The notes beneath the pieces are model-generated. The model was not told where the DNA came from and made no database searches. It saw only the letters and a program-made list of their open reading frames with translations. Of a DNA stretch of 41,384 bases, positions 1-9,300 are shown piece after piece. The position numbers and the translations under genes are program-made. Each line of letters starts with the position of its first letter. Position 1 is the first letter of the stretch. The DNA is from Candidatus Omnitrophota bacterium (GTDB taxonomy: Bacteria > Omnitrophota > Gorgyraeia > Zapsychrales > Fredricksoniimonadaceae), in assembly GCA_021731625.1 (NCBI GenBank), contig JAKFXC010000006.1:1-41384 (forward strand), given 5' to 3'.

Positions 1-118
1 AGCTCAAAGTATTGCTGTCCGCAATTTCTCGAGGGTCGTCTCTGGCAGGTTGAGGGTCTGCCCAAACGAGTGGGGTCAGAACAAATAGAAGAGAAAAAAT
101 GTTAAGAATTTTTTTCAC
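1..118 (-). CDS. N-terminal fragment of an exported protein, truncated by the window edge
   Basis: A reading frame opens with GTG at 118-116 and stays open to the left edge (39 complete codons). The first residues are VKKILNIF followed by a hydrophobic stretch SLLFVLTPLVWA and then DPQPARDDPREIADSN. This is a classic Sec signal peptide (two lysines, hydrophobic core, small residue before a probable cleavage after VWA) followed by a polar mature start. An in-frame TGA about seven codons upstream excludes a longer start. The ribosome-binding site is weak (AAGGGA about 12 bases upstream). It lies 78 bp downstream of the toxin gene on the same strand. The mature protein is outside the window, so no function can be given. 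Confidence 0.55.
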   Translation of the reverse strand, partial: MKKILNIFSLLFVLTPLVWADPQPARDDPREIADSNTLS

Positions 119-196
119 GTGTGCGCTTTGTCCCTTTCATGTGCCCCTGCCGCCGATGACGCCGACGATGGCCATAGATACTCCGAAGCTAAAGAC

Positions 197-508
197 CTAT
201 TTTTCACCAAAACGTTCAGATATGGAATCAAAAGACCGTTTGTCGTGGATAATGGCAACACTGAGAATGCGGGTGCGTTCAAATTTATACACTAACCGAT
301 AACTGTAAACTAACCGTTCCCTAATCTTTGTGTCCTTTAACTCCGGAACGACTCGACCCATTCTTGGAAATTTGGCTACACTGCGGGAAAAATCAATAAT
401 TTTAGAGACTGTTGACTTCGCGTAAAATCTTGAATCCCGGCTTATGTATTGGGCAATGGATTCCACATCCTCAATTGCTTCAGGAGACCATATTACTTTG
501 TAATCCAT
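197..508 (-). CDS. RelE/ParE-family toxin
   Basis: This 103-residue protein has the ParE/RelE superfamily layout: start MDYKVIWSPEAIEDVESIAQYI (here split as MDYKVIWSPEA and IEDVESIAQYI), a helical hairpin, the middle KFPRMGRVVPEL segment, then RLVYSYRLVYKF and a final strand ILSVAIIHDKRSF. ParE members poison gyrase and RelE members cleave mRNA on the ribosome; the sequence does not tell me which applies. The start codon lies 16 bases inside the upstream antitoxin gene, the usual arrangement for translationally coupled toxin-antitoxin pairs. The length is normal for the family and no catalytic region looks broken, so the toxin is probably intact. Confidence 0.85.
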   Translation of the reverse strand: MDYKVIWSPEAIEDVESIAQYISRDSRFYAKSTVSKIIDFSRSVAKFPRMGRVVPELKDTKIRERLVYSYRLVYKFERTRILSVAIIHDKRSFDSISERFGEK

Positions 509-681
509 TTTCCTAACCGTTTTTCAACTTCCTTCTGTGAAACGACCCCTTCTTGCTTTGCTCTCTGGATACCTTTATTAATCTTCTCGATCACATAAAG
601 ATGATATTGGATGTCCTCTAAAGTACACTCATCAGGCAATTTTTGCAACAATGACCTCACCTCTTGTTTAGCAGTATTCAT
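493..681 (-). CDS. antitoxin partner of the RelE/ParE toxin
   Basis: A 62-residue acidic/basic helical protein containing LPDECTLEDIQYHLYVIEKI and ending VSQKEVEKRLGKWITK. This pattern (a short LP-D-CSLEDIQYHLY segment followed by a VVSHEEVKRR-F-KW type end) is common in small antitoxins encoded immediately before ParE-like toxins. The frame is open for 22 codons further upstream, but the ATG at 681 is chosen because a perfect AGGAGG (690-695) lies eight bases before it. The upstream residues look like readthrough of the promoter region. The gene precedes and overlaps the toxin by 16 bases. It probably binds its own promoter, as is usual for such pairs; the sequence does not show this directly. 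Confidence 0.8.
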   Translation of the reverse strand: MNTAKQEVRSLLQKLPDECTLEDIQYHLYVIEKINKGIQRAKQEGVVSQKEVEKRLGKWITK

Positions 682-704
682 AAAAATATCCTCCTTATGA
701 ATTA

Positions 705-713
705 AGTATAACA
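705..713 (-). promoter_or_regulatory. candidate extended -10 promoter of the toxin-antitoxin pair
   Basis: On the minus strand TGT-TATACT (TATACT at 705-710, TG at 712-713) fits an extended -10 element. No good -35 is present. The predicted transcription start near 698 would leave a leader of about 17 bases containing the AGGAGG ribosome site at 690-695. Confidence 0.4.
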
Positions 714-748
714 CACCCCAAGCTATGGCTGGGACCAGCGTGCGCATA

Positions 749-1534
749 TTATTTTGCCAACTGCCCGGCGCGTTTTTGGGCCGCCAGTAATGCCTGGTTG
801 ATCAATCGATCGAATTTGCCTTTAGTCAAAACCTCCAAGGCCGCTTGGGTGGTGCCGCCTTTGGAGGTGACTTTGGCGCGCAGGGTGCGGGCGTCCAGCC
901 CAGCCTTCTCTAGTATATGAGCGCTTCCGGTGAGCGTTTGATATACCAAAAGTCTGGCTTCGGCATTATTAAAACCTAAAGTCTTTGCCGCAGCCATCCA
1001 AGCTTCCACAAACAAAAACACATACGCCGGGCCGCTGCCAGAGACGGCGGTCAAAGCATCCATCATGGATTCTTTAACCACCAGCGTTTTCCCTAGTGCA
1101 GAAAGAAGCTTTTGGGCGGTCGCTAAATCCGCCGGCGACGCATATTTGCCTCGGCAAAGACCGGTTACTCCCTCACCTATTAACGCCGGCATGTTGGGCA
1201 TGGCCCGCACCACCTTGGGCTTGCCGTCCAAATGCTTTTCAAAATATGTGGTCCTCAAACCGGCAGCAATGGAAATAAAGAGCCGTTCCCCCGCCGGGCC
1301 TACATTGCCAAGCACGGCCTCCATGTCCTGCGGTTTCACCGCAAAGATGATCACCCGGGATTGCGCCAAAATATCAGGCGCGGATGCTGCGGTGACGCGG
1401 TATTTGGATTTGAGGTATTTCACGCGAGCGGCATTGCCCTCACTCACAGATACCCGATGGGATTTGTGCAAGCCTTTGATCAAGGCCTCACCCATGTTAC
1501 CGCCCCCGACGATAGCAATATCTAACATGCTCAT
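749..1534 (-). CDS. proC: pyrroline-5-carboxylate reductase
   Basis: This 261-residue enzyme reduces 1-pyrroline-5-carboxylate to proline using NAD(P)H, the last step of proline synthesis, in the cytoplasm. The N-terminus LDIAIVGGGNMGEALIKGL is the Rossmann dinucleotide-binding loop. The middle IIFAVKPQDMEAVL and VRAMPNMPALIGEGVTGL are typical ProC segments, and the C-terminal dimerisation domain carries SGSGPAYVFLFVEA and VTSKGGTTQAALEVL. Length and motif order match the family. The ATG at 1534 overlaps the stop of the upstream TPR gene as ATGA, which supports this start over the in-frame ATG six bases later. It is the last gene of the yggS-TPR-proC run; yggS and proC are neighbours in many bacteria. 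Confidence 0.95.
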   Translation of the reverse strand: MSMLDIAIVGGGNMGEALIKGLHKSHRVSVSEGNAARVKYLKSKYRVTAASAPDILAQSRVIIFAVKPQDMEAVLGNVGPAGERLFISIAAGLRTTYFEKHLDGKPKVVRAMPNMPALIGEGVTGLCRGKYASPADLATAQKLLSALGKTLVVKESMMDALTAVSGSGPAYVFLFVEAWMAAAKTLGFNNAEARLLVYQTLTGSAHILEKAGLDARTLRAKVTSKGGTTQAALEVLTKGKFDRLINQALLAAQKRAGQLAK

Positions 1535-2505
1535 TTTTGGCTCAAGTCCTTCGCTTTATTATATTCTTCCTCTATCAAGGCAAATAATATGTGGTCGATA
1601 TTTCTTAATTTCAGCCAACTCTCAATTGCCTTTGGCCAATTCCTTTTTTCAAAATACAATCCACCTTCAAAAAATAAACCAATCTTATTATGTGGATCAA
1701 TTTTTAACAGTTTGTTGATTTCTTCTAACGCCTTGGAACCCAGCTGAAGCTGACTGTATATCTCTAACAAAGACATTCTATAGTAGAGCTCCTCGGGATC
1801 AAGATCAATAGCCTGTCTCAGAAAGGGTAAAGCTTCTAGTGGCTGATTCAGTTTAGTGGAATAAAGCGTTCCTATTGTATAAAACACGTAAGCTTTTTCG
1901 TTGGGTGTTAATGTTTCTCTTTTAGAGAATTCAGAATATATGGATATGGCCTGTTCATATTTACCAGATTTAACCAAGGCGTCTGCTTTCTCCATAGTCT
2001 CAAAAAATTTACTACTCGCTTCTCTCTGATCGATGAACGTATGCTGACTTTCAAATCCCCCGTCCTCCTCCTTTAACCCCCAAATTCGTGCATGAAAGAC
2101 TTGATTAGCGAGACTACGTCCAGCCTGGGGATCAATGGCTTTTAATTGTTTAAGATAGGCCACGGCTTTAACATCATCCCTAAACACGTATATGAAAATA
2201 AGTGAAGGAAAGACATCCGCAGCAGTTTTTGTGTCTAGCTTCAATGCCAATTCAAACTCGTGAATAGCATTGTCGTAGTCTTTCAATCTGGAATAAATTT
2301 GTCCTAAAGATACATGGGTGCTGGCCTTGTTAGGATCTATGGTTACGGCTGTCTTGTATGCTTCCAGAGCCTGTTCGTTTTTATTTTGATTTTTATAGAG
2401 TTCTCCCTGCTAAAGATAGAATAGAGGAGAATCGATTTTCTCTCCCAAAACAACGGTGGGCCAGCAAGAAATGCCAAGAAGCACAACCATTAATTTTGAA
2501 ATCAT
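1531..2505 (-). pseudogene. exported TPR-repeat protein gene interrupted by an in-frame TAG
   Basis: Read as one frame of 325 codons, this gene starts ATG at 2505 (overlapping the yggS stop as ATGA) and ends TGA at 1531-1533 (overlapping the proC start as ATGA). The first 21 residues (MISKLMVVLLGI, then SCWPTVVLG) form a signal peptide. Codon 32, at 2410-2412, is TAG. It sits between SPLFYL and QGELYKNQNKNEQALEAYK, the start of the first tetratricopeptide repeat, and the frame continues as normal TPR sequence (IDPNKAST, DYDNAIHEFELALKLD, YEQAISIYSEF, ALPFRLRQAIDLDPEEL-like and ALEEINKLLKIDP segments). TPR proteins act as protein-interaction scaffolds. Both junctions show that the unit is a single gene. 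A CAG-to-TAG change (glutamine before QGELY), an assembly error or genuine decay all fit. Downstream re-initiation would have to use a TTG near 2286. Confidence 0.75.
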
Positions 2506-3191
2506 TTGAAGATTGCCGAGCCGACTCTCACCATCGTTGACCCTTCTTCAATGGCGATTTGAAAATCGCCGCTCATGCCCATGGACAAAATGTCCAGTTC
2601 AACTTTAGGATGCCCGCCGAAACGCAAACTCAGACCGTCCCGCAGCGACCTTAAATCGGAAAATGTTTTGCGGATAGTGCCTTCCTGCTCGGTCAGCGGG
2701 GCCATGGTCATAAGTCCTTTGATATGGACAAATGTCAAGCGGCTGATGCCCTCAATCAATTCATACGCCTCTTCGGGAGGGGCCCCGAACTTTTGCAGTT
2801 CGCGGGCAGTATTAAATTGCACCAAAATGTCTACCCGTTTGCCCAATTTCTCGGCCTGTCTTTCGAGTTCCTTGGCTAACTTAAAACTGTCCATAGAATG
2901 AATGAGCCCGCCAACCACCACGGCCTCGCGGGCTTTATTGGTTTGCACGTGGCCGATCAAATGGGTTTTTAGTTGCGGATACTGGGCGCACAGCAGGGGG
3001 AATTTCTGCTGCGCTTCCGGCATGCGGTTCTCGGCAATGTCGCGAATGCCGGCCTCAACGGCCTCGCGCACAGCTTCCAGGGGCACCGATTTTGTGACCC
3101 CGACTAAAGTCACCTCGTCGGGCAAACGCCCGGACGCCTGGCAAGCCTGGGCAATTTTGGCCCGCACCTTGTGCACATTGTCTTTAATCAT
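2502..3191 (-). CDS. yggS: YggS-family pyridoxal-phosphate homeostasis protein
   Basis: This 229-residue protein belongs to the YggS/PLPBP family, single-domain alanine-racemase-fold proteins that bind pyridoxal 5'-phosphate and help control its free pool. Visible family features are LVGVTKSVPLEAVREAVEAG, where the lysine of VTK holds PLP; IRDIAENRMPEAQQKF; HLIGHVQTNKAREA; and the C-terminal LSMGMSGDFQIAIEEGSTMVRVGSAIF, which supplies the phosphate pocket. Length is typical. No Shine-Dalgarno precedes the ATG at 3191, and a promoter-like pair lies so close that the message may have almost no leader. The stop overlaps the TPR gene start by four bases. Confidence 0.93.
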   Translation of the reverse strand: MIKDNVHKVRAKIAQACQASGRLPDEVTLVGVTKSVPLEAVREAVEAGIRDIAENRMPEAQQKFPLLCAQYPQLKTHLIGHVQTNKAREAVVVGGLIHSMDSFKLAKELERQAEKLGKRVDILVQFNTARELQKFGAPPEEAYELIEGISRLTFVHIKGLMTMAPLTEQEGTIRKTFSDLRSLRDGLSLRFGGHPKVELDILSMGMSGDFQIAIEEGSTMVRVGSAIFK

Positions 3192-3199
3192 AAGGGATT

Positions 3200-3228
3200 A
3201 AACTAACATAAAAGCCTGCCAGCGTCAA
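3200..3228 (-). promoter_or_regulatory. candidate promoter of yggS
   Basis: TTGACG (3223-3228) is 17 bases from TAGTTT (3200-3205), and TGT directly precedes the latter (an extended -10). The -35 is one base from consensus but the -10 is poor. Transcription would begin at about the yggS ATG, consistent with the missing ribosome-binding site. Confidence 0.35.
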
Positions 3229-3615
3229 TCAGCTCACTTTTTCGGCAGGGCCGGCAGGGCCGGCGATCTGTTCAACTTTGGACAATAAGGCGGGCAACTC
3301 GAGGGGTTTTAAAAGATAGGCCCGCACGCCATGCCGCTTAAACAAGGGTTCCATTTCGCTGTGGGACGTGAGGACGATGACGGGAATAGGTATATACTGA
3401 GAGACCTTCATTTTCTCCATCATAAACGTGTAGCCGTTCATGTTCGGCATCTGGATGTCCAGGAGGATGAGGTCAGGGACCTTTTTCTTGAGCTGTTCCA
3501 GCGCATCCAGGCCATCGGTCGCGGTCATGATCTCATACCCCCGCTCGACGAGCTTGCGCTTGGCAATTTCCCGGATCACCGGTTCATCGTCAACGATCAG
3601 AATGGTTTTAGACAT
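3229..3615 (-). CDS. stand-alone receiver-domain response regulator
   Basis: 128 residues forming only a CheY-type REC domain. Acidic pocket residues D9, D10 and E11 (VDDE), the phospho-acceptor D53 in LLDIQMPNMNG, T83/S84 in IVLTSHSE and K103 in YLLKPLEL are all present, so phosphorylation should be possible. There is no output domain, so it probably signals through protein contact or as part of a phosphorelay. No histidine kinase is encoded nearby. It starts 19 bases after the AddB-like gene, with AGGT about eight bases before the ATG, and is probably co-transcribed with it. The short C-terminal extension repeats GPAGPAE. Confidence 0.9.
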   Translation of the reverse strand: MSKTILIVDDEPVIREIAKRKLVERGYEIMTATDGLDALEQLKKKVPDLILLDIQMPNMNGYTFMMEKMKVSQYIPIPVIVLTSHSEMEPLFKRHGVRAYLLKPLELPALLSKVEQIAGPAGPAEKVS

Positions 3616-3634
3616 AAATTTGACCTGATAAATT

Positions 3635-6364
3635 TCATTCTATATCAAGGTGGGCTTGTGCAAAAGGAATTTCGGGATTAAATATTTCTCCCACCACCTC
3701 ATCCAATTGTTTAATAAACCCTTCGATCATTTGGGCCCGGGGCAGCACGTTCTTGGCAGTAATGTATTTGTCGATCGAGAGGGTCTTTAATTGGTACTGC
3801 GCGGCATTGATGCGATCCTGGGGATATTGTTTGTGCAAATAGTACAAATACAAGGGCATTTGAAAAGACGGCTCACTAGGGGCGCCGCCTCCGGTTTTAT
3901 AATCTAAAACCATCACCGTGCCGTCTTGCAGGCGGTCCACCCGGTCTACCCTGTAACTGAAACGCACCGGGCCGCAGGACAGTGGAATGACATCCTCAAA
4001 CCGGCGCTCGATAAATAATATTTCCCGGACTTCTTCCTCCAGACGGATGGCCTCGGCATCCAAAAAACGGCCCAGGCGATTTTCCAGCACCACCTTCATC
4101 AAAAAGGCGTCGGATTTTAGCCCCCGGCCAAACTGCCGGTGAAAACGGGCCTCGAAGAGCCGGTTGAAATTGCGCCGAAAATCTGCCCCGATGACAGGTT
4201 TCTTGCCCACCCACGGCGCAAAAGCATCCTCCAGCAAGCCGTGCACAAACGTGCCAATATGGCGGCCTTCGGGTTCATCGAGCAGGTCTTCTTTTTCCCG
4301 CAGGCCCAAAACATAATTTAAATAGAATTCGTACGGGTTCCGCTGATACGTGTTGATGCTGGTGGCGGAAAAAGTAAAAGCTTTTAAAAACTGCATGATG
4401 TCCGCGGTTTTAGGGACGCTGCAGCGGGATTCATTTAAGGCCACCCGAAAGGCAGGCCGCGCGATGGGCACCACGTCGAGTTTGCCGGCTTTTTGCTCCT
4501 GCTGCCAGATGAGCTCCTCGATGAAACGGCTGCGTTCTTTGTCCGGCCGGTCCTGGTAAATCAAATGCACGTTTTTGGCCGAAGCAATCAAGCGCATGAA
4601 CTGATAGCGCTGGATCTCTTCTTCCAACTCAAGCCGGTCCAAATTCATTTTGATCATGACTTCCCGAGGGATGAGCGGTTCATAAATATTTAAATTGGGC
4701 AGCACCTTTTCGTTTGCGTCGACGACAATGACGGTGTCGAAACTCAAACTGCGGGTCTCCAACAGCCCCAGCACCTGCAGGCCCTTGAGCGGTGAACCGC
4801 TGAAAGCAATCATCTCGCGGCCCAAACGCTCCTGCATGATGCGCAGCAAATCCAGACGGTCGAAGGGCGCTCCCCCAAACTTGGCCCCGGACCACTCCGC
4901 GGCAATCTGCATCAAACGCACACTGACCCGCTCATTAAAAGGATAAACAGACACTCCCGACTGCAAGCTCACCAGAGCGCAAAAACCATCCATGACCTGG
5001 GCAAGCCCGGTGAACGTGGACAGCTGGTTCCAACCGGCAAAAAATTGCTGGTGCAGTTGTTCCATGGCTTTTCTTAAACGCGGCGGTCCAATCACAAGAT
5101 CCATGGCCTTGAGGGCAGCGCTGGTCTGGCTAAAGAGCAATTCATCGCCGAGGATGTCTTGCTGGCTTAAGAAGAGCTGGCCGCTGATGGGAGATTGCAG
5201 GGAACCCGTCAAAATTTCCTCCAAGTGATGGATGAGCACCCCTAAAACTCCCGGTTCCAACCCGATCTGCAAACCTTGGACCAAGGGATGGCGCAACAGG
5301 CGCAAGTAATCGCGGGAATAATACAAATCTCCTTTCATGCTCTTCTGGGCGGAAACCACGGCCTCCAGGAGCGCATACAAGGACGACCGTTTCAGGGGAT
5401 ATCCTAAGGAAATGTTAAAGTCTCCCACCACCGGGCCAATGGCCGACAACAGCGGAAGAATAAAATCCGGGTTAGGTAAGACCACGACGGTATGTTCCTG
5501 GTCCTTAACAGACTGCAAAATCTGCGCCACCAAAGCAGCCTGCGCATGCATGTCAAAGACGCCGTAGACCTTCATATGAAAGTTCGTCGGTGCCACCTCC
5601 CGGCCTTCCACAATGGGCTGCCCAAACTTTTCGGCGATGCGTCTTAGGGCCGGCCAGCGGCGCTGGTCTCCCTGGATAATCAAAGATGCCTTGCCACGTT
5701 CATACAAATTCTTAATCACGGTCATTTCCGTGCGGTGCAGATAAAAAAAGTTGCAAAATAGGATCTGGTCAAAATCGTCCGCTGGGAATGTGGCGGCGGC
5801 GCGGCTGGCCAGCAAATATTGGTGGCCGCGGCTGGTGACCTCATGTTCTTGAAAATAACGATGGTAATGTTCCCGTAACTCCATCAATGATTCCAGCAAT
5901 TGATTGATGCTCTCCGGCACATCAAATCCCAGCACCGCGTGTTCTTTCAAAGCGTGGAGCGCATCTTTGGGCGTGTCCTCCAAATCCAACTGTTCGATGA
6001 AATTCAAAATCTCCCTTGCCCACGGTAAAAAATGCACAAAATCTTCTTTGCCTTGTAAGATGTGCGGGGCATGGCGATGGACCAATTCATAAATCACAAA
6101 ACAGTGGTCCAAATCCGGCAACCGTCGCTGCTGCGGGGACATGTGTGCCATCCACTCATCAATGGTGAAAAAACGCGGCGGGTAAAAGCAAGCTTTGAGG
6201 CGCTTGGCCAGGGCCCGCTTTAAAAAAAGGGTCGGACGGTGCCCGCCGAAGACCACCGCCAGCCGGCGCAAATCCTTACCCGGGAGCACATACTCCCGAT
6301 GGATATGTTCCGTCAGCCGATCCAAGAAATTGTCGGCAAATGAAAAAGTTACGATTGCAGGCAT
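3635..6364 (-). CDS. addB: AddB-like PD-(D/E)XK nuclease subunit
   Basis: A 909-residue partner of the upstream helicase-nuclease, probably part of an AddAB-type complex that resects double-strand breaks for RecA loading. The C-terminus is a PD-(D/E)XK (Cas4/RecB-type) nuclease: GRHIGTFVHGLLEDAF, then FSYRVDRVDRLQDGTVMVLDYKTGGG with the catalytic D and DYK, then QMPLYLYYLHKQY with the Q-x3-Y motif. The N-terminal two thirds have the helicase-like fold without a Walker A lysine loop (VVFGGHRPTLFLKRAL), as expected for an AddB subunit without active ATPase. I do not see the cysteine set that ligates the iron-sulfur cluster in Bacillus AddB. It overlaps the addA-like gene by 16 bases, implying coupled translation. 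Confidence 0.85.
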   Translation of the reverse strand: MPAIVTFSFADNFLDRLTEHIHREYVLPGKDLRRLAVVFGGHRPTLFLKRALAKRLKACFYPPRFFTIDEWMAHMSPQQRRLPDLDHCFVIYELVHRHAPHILQGKEDFVHFLPWAREILNFIEQLDLEDTPKDALHALKEHAVLGFDVPESINQLLESLMELREHYHRYFQEHEVTSRGHQYLLASRAAATFPADDFDQILFCNFFYLHRTEMTVIKNLYERGKASLIIQGDQRRWPALRRIAEKFGQPIVEGREVAPTNFHMKVYGVFDMHAQAALVAQILQSVKDQEHTVVVLPNPDFILPLLSAIGPVVGDFNISLGYPLKRSSLYALLEAVVSAQKSMKGDLYYSRDYLRLLRHPLVQGLQIGLEPGVLGVLIHHLEEILTGSLQSPISGQLFLSQQDILGDELLFSQTSAALKAMDLVIGPPRLRKAMEQLHQQFFAGWNQLSTFTGLAQVMDGFCALVSLQSGVSVYPFNERVSVRLMQIAAEWSGAKFGGAPFDRLDLLRIMQERLGREMIAFSGSPLKGLQVLGLLETRSLSFDTVIVVDANEKVLPNLNIYEPLIPREVMIKMNLDRLELEEEIQRYQFMRLIASAKNVHLIYQDRPDKERSRFIEELIWQQEQKAGKLDVVPIARPAFRVALNESRCSVPKTADIMQFLKAFTFSATSINTYQRNPYEFYLNYVLGLREKEDLLDEPEGRHIGTFVHGLLEDAFAPWVGKKPVIGADFRRNFNRLFEARFHRQFGRGLKSDAFLMKVVLENRLGRFLDAEAIRLEEEVREILFIERRFEDVIPLSCGPVRFSYRVDRVDRLQDGTVMVLDYKTGGGAPSEPSFQMPLYLYYLHKQYPQDRINAAQYQLKTLSIDKYITAKNVLPRAQMIEGFIKQLDEVVGEIFNPEIPFAQAHLDIE

Positions 6365-9300
6365 AGCGCTTGGTCCAAATACAATAAAAACCCCTCCGTC
6401 TTCTTGTGCGGGTACAGCGCTCGCAACAGGGCGGCGTATTCATTGATCTGTTCCTGGTGCCTGCCTTCTTCCAGACGGGAGGATTTAAAATCCACCGCCC
6501 ACACCTCTGTGGGAAAAATGATCAGGCGGTCGATGCGGCGGGTCTGGCCCTTGCGTGTGACCATTTCCTGTTCGCACAATACTTCTGCAGCGGCGGGCAA
6601 ATAAAAAAACGGCTTCCACGCGGGCTGGTCCAAGGCCAGGCGCAGCTTTTCCCGCACCCTGCCCCAATCATGCCCGGGGCCAAAATAACCTGCTGTGTGG
6701 GCGACCGCCTCCTCCAGGACCCCGGCCACATCGGCGCCGCTCAAATTTTTTAACTGCGACAAACAAAAATGCATAATTTCGCCCGATCGTCGGGCTTGGG
6801 CCCGCACCAATCCCTCATCAAATGTCTCCTCCTGCAGTTTGTCAATCCACTGCTGGTGCTGCCCCACCGGCAAAAATTGTTTGGCCTGCGGCTGCCTCAC
6901 GGCCTCGGATTGGGGCTGCCGAAGTTCTCCCGAGGAAAACATGTCCGGAGGGACCAAAAACTGCACCGGATTAACACGGCTGCCGGTGCGCTCGGGGATG
7001 AGCACATGGTTTTCCCATACCGCGCGGGTCAAGGCCACATACACATTGTTAAGCTCAGAGAAGAACGCCTCTTTGTATTCATAAGCATACCGCTCACGCA
7101 ACTCGTCACAAAAACGTCCGTACGACTCCTTCAAGCGCAGCAGTCGCATGCCCCCTTCTTCAATGTCCCAGGTAAATGATTGTGTCCCTTTCTTGTCCGC
7201 CGCTCCGGGCTTGATGGTCATTTCCAAAAACGGAATGATGACCACCTTCGCTTCCAGGCCTTTGGCTTTGTGCACGGTCAATATTTTGACGGCATCTTGG
7301 GACGGCATGGGTACAAAACGCTCCTCGTCCTCAAGCGCCTCAAAATAATTCAAAAACGTTTCCATGTCACAGCCGTCCTCTTCCCGCCGCTTGATCAACT
7401 CTAAAAAATGCATCACAAACCCCTGAGCGTCGGGGAATAACTCCACACAGCGCAAACGTCCGCACAGACTGACGGCCAGCTCATAAAGGGGATAGGCGCC
7501 GGCCCTGCTGAAAAATTCCTCAAAAAATTCCTGCCACTGCTTTGGGTACGCCTCCCGAAACACTTTGTAGAAGTACACCTCGCCTTTGGCAGCTTTGCTC
7601 CGCCGGCAGGAAAACAAAAATTGCTGCAGCTCGCCAGGGAATAAGCCAGCTGCTTTGGGGAACACCTGTCCGAGTAAGAATTGGGCAAACGCGGCATTGT
7701 CCACCGGAGCATGCACAAAACGCAAAAAAGCTAGCAGCTCACAAATGAGCGGATGCCGTTTGACGTCGCTGGTGCGCTCCGACTGCGCATGCACCCCCGC
7801 CTCAATAAGCCACTGGGTCACCTGCTGGGCTTGGGCATTGTTGCGCGTCAAAACCGCCACGTCCCCCAAAGCAAAACGCTGCCGCACATCCTGCACGATG
7901 GCCAGCAAGCTTAAACGGATGGCGGCCTCTCGTTGCTCTTTGGTGCGGCCGCTAACAAGCGTGACCCTGACCGCCCCGTGCGGCAAATCGTCCCGATGGG
8001 TTTGACAAGCGGTGCCAAACACATGCTGCAAGCGGTCCATATCGGATGGGTTGAAAACAATATCTTTATCCTTAAGGGTGTCTTGTTTCTCGAGGGCCCG
8101 GGCAAAGGCGCCCAAATGCAGCGGATTAAAAATCCGGTTGTTGAATTCCACAATGGCGCGATGGCTGCGGCGGTTGATCGACAAAGTTTCGCGGGTGAAA
8201 TTAAAAGCGCCATAGGTCAGTTCAATATGGGCAAATAAACGGCTGTGCCCTCCGCGGAACCCGTAAATGGCCTGCTTTTTATCTCCGACCGTAAATAAGC
8301 TGCCGCCCTCCGCCAGCGCGTCTTCAATCATCAAACGAAGGTTGTGCCATTGGCTTAAACTGGTGTCCTGAAATTCATCGATCAAATAATGGCGCAAGCG
8401 CACGGCAATGCGGTAGTACAGCTCCCCCAGCGTCACCGCGCCCTCATCGAAAAGTTCGCCGGTTTTTTTATTGAGCTGCTGCAGGAACAAGACATCCTCC
8501 CTGGTTTGCAGGCGGCCAAAATAACCCATCACCGCGTGGAACAAATCCACATATGGATTAAAAGACCCATAGGCCTCTTGCAGGCAAATGGAGCGCAGCA
8601 ACTGACGGGACCTTTCCCATTGCCGCTTTTGCTCCCCTGAAATTTCTCCCTCGGCCCGCACTGGCAACTGCGGACGGCCAAAATACCGGCTCACGTTATC
8701 GATATCAAAACCAGCGCTGTGCTGTTGCAGGAAGCTCTGTAGACTGCCGGCGAATTTTTTGTCCACCTCCTGCGGCAAATCTCTCTGCAGATCCCCCGCT
8801 AGTTTCAAAAATGATTTTTTTTGCTCCAGCATGTCGGCCCCGTCTAGCGCAAACGTCAAAAACGGCTTTTGGTAGGTATTGAGCTGGGAAAACAGCAGCA
8901 TCAGCATGCCGAGCAGGTCTTTTTTTGGAAACCAGCCGCCGCGGTTATCCAAAAACAAATATTGACGGATAAACACTTCAAAGAGACGCATGATGTGCTT
9001 ATCTTCATGGGCAGCGTCGATTAATTCATCGAGGCTAAGCTGCAGATAGTCGGCGGCATTGCGTTTGATCCTAAACCGGGACGAGAGGTTGATTTTAAAA
9101 GCGCACCCGGCGAGCAGCGTGTTCATAAAACTGTCGATGGTCTGCACCTGGAAAAAATGGTAATTGCGGATGAGGTCTTCCATCAGGCTGCCGGCCAAGA
9201 CCTTGGCTCTCGCAGCACTCATCCCCAATGGAGCCAAGAGCTCGTGCTCCTGCTGCGCCGGCAGCTGCCCCAGCGCCAGGCGCTTGAGCAAGGCAATGAT

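Noticed and set aside
99-302. Plus-strand frame of 67 codons
   Set aside because: Overlaps the toxin gene and the exported-protein start on the other strand; no ribosome site and no recognisable protein.
2410-2412. TAG as evidence for a recoded genetic code
   Set aside because: TAG is the natural stop of leuA, waaA, the receiver gene at 10252 and the 1291-residue gene; a single internal TAG does not support reassignment.
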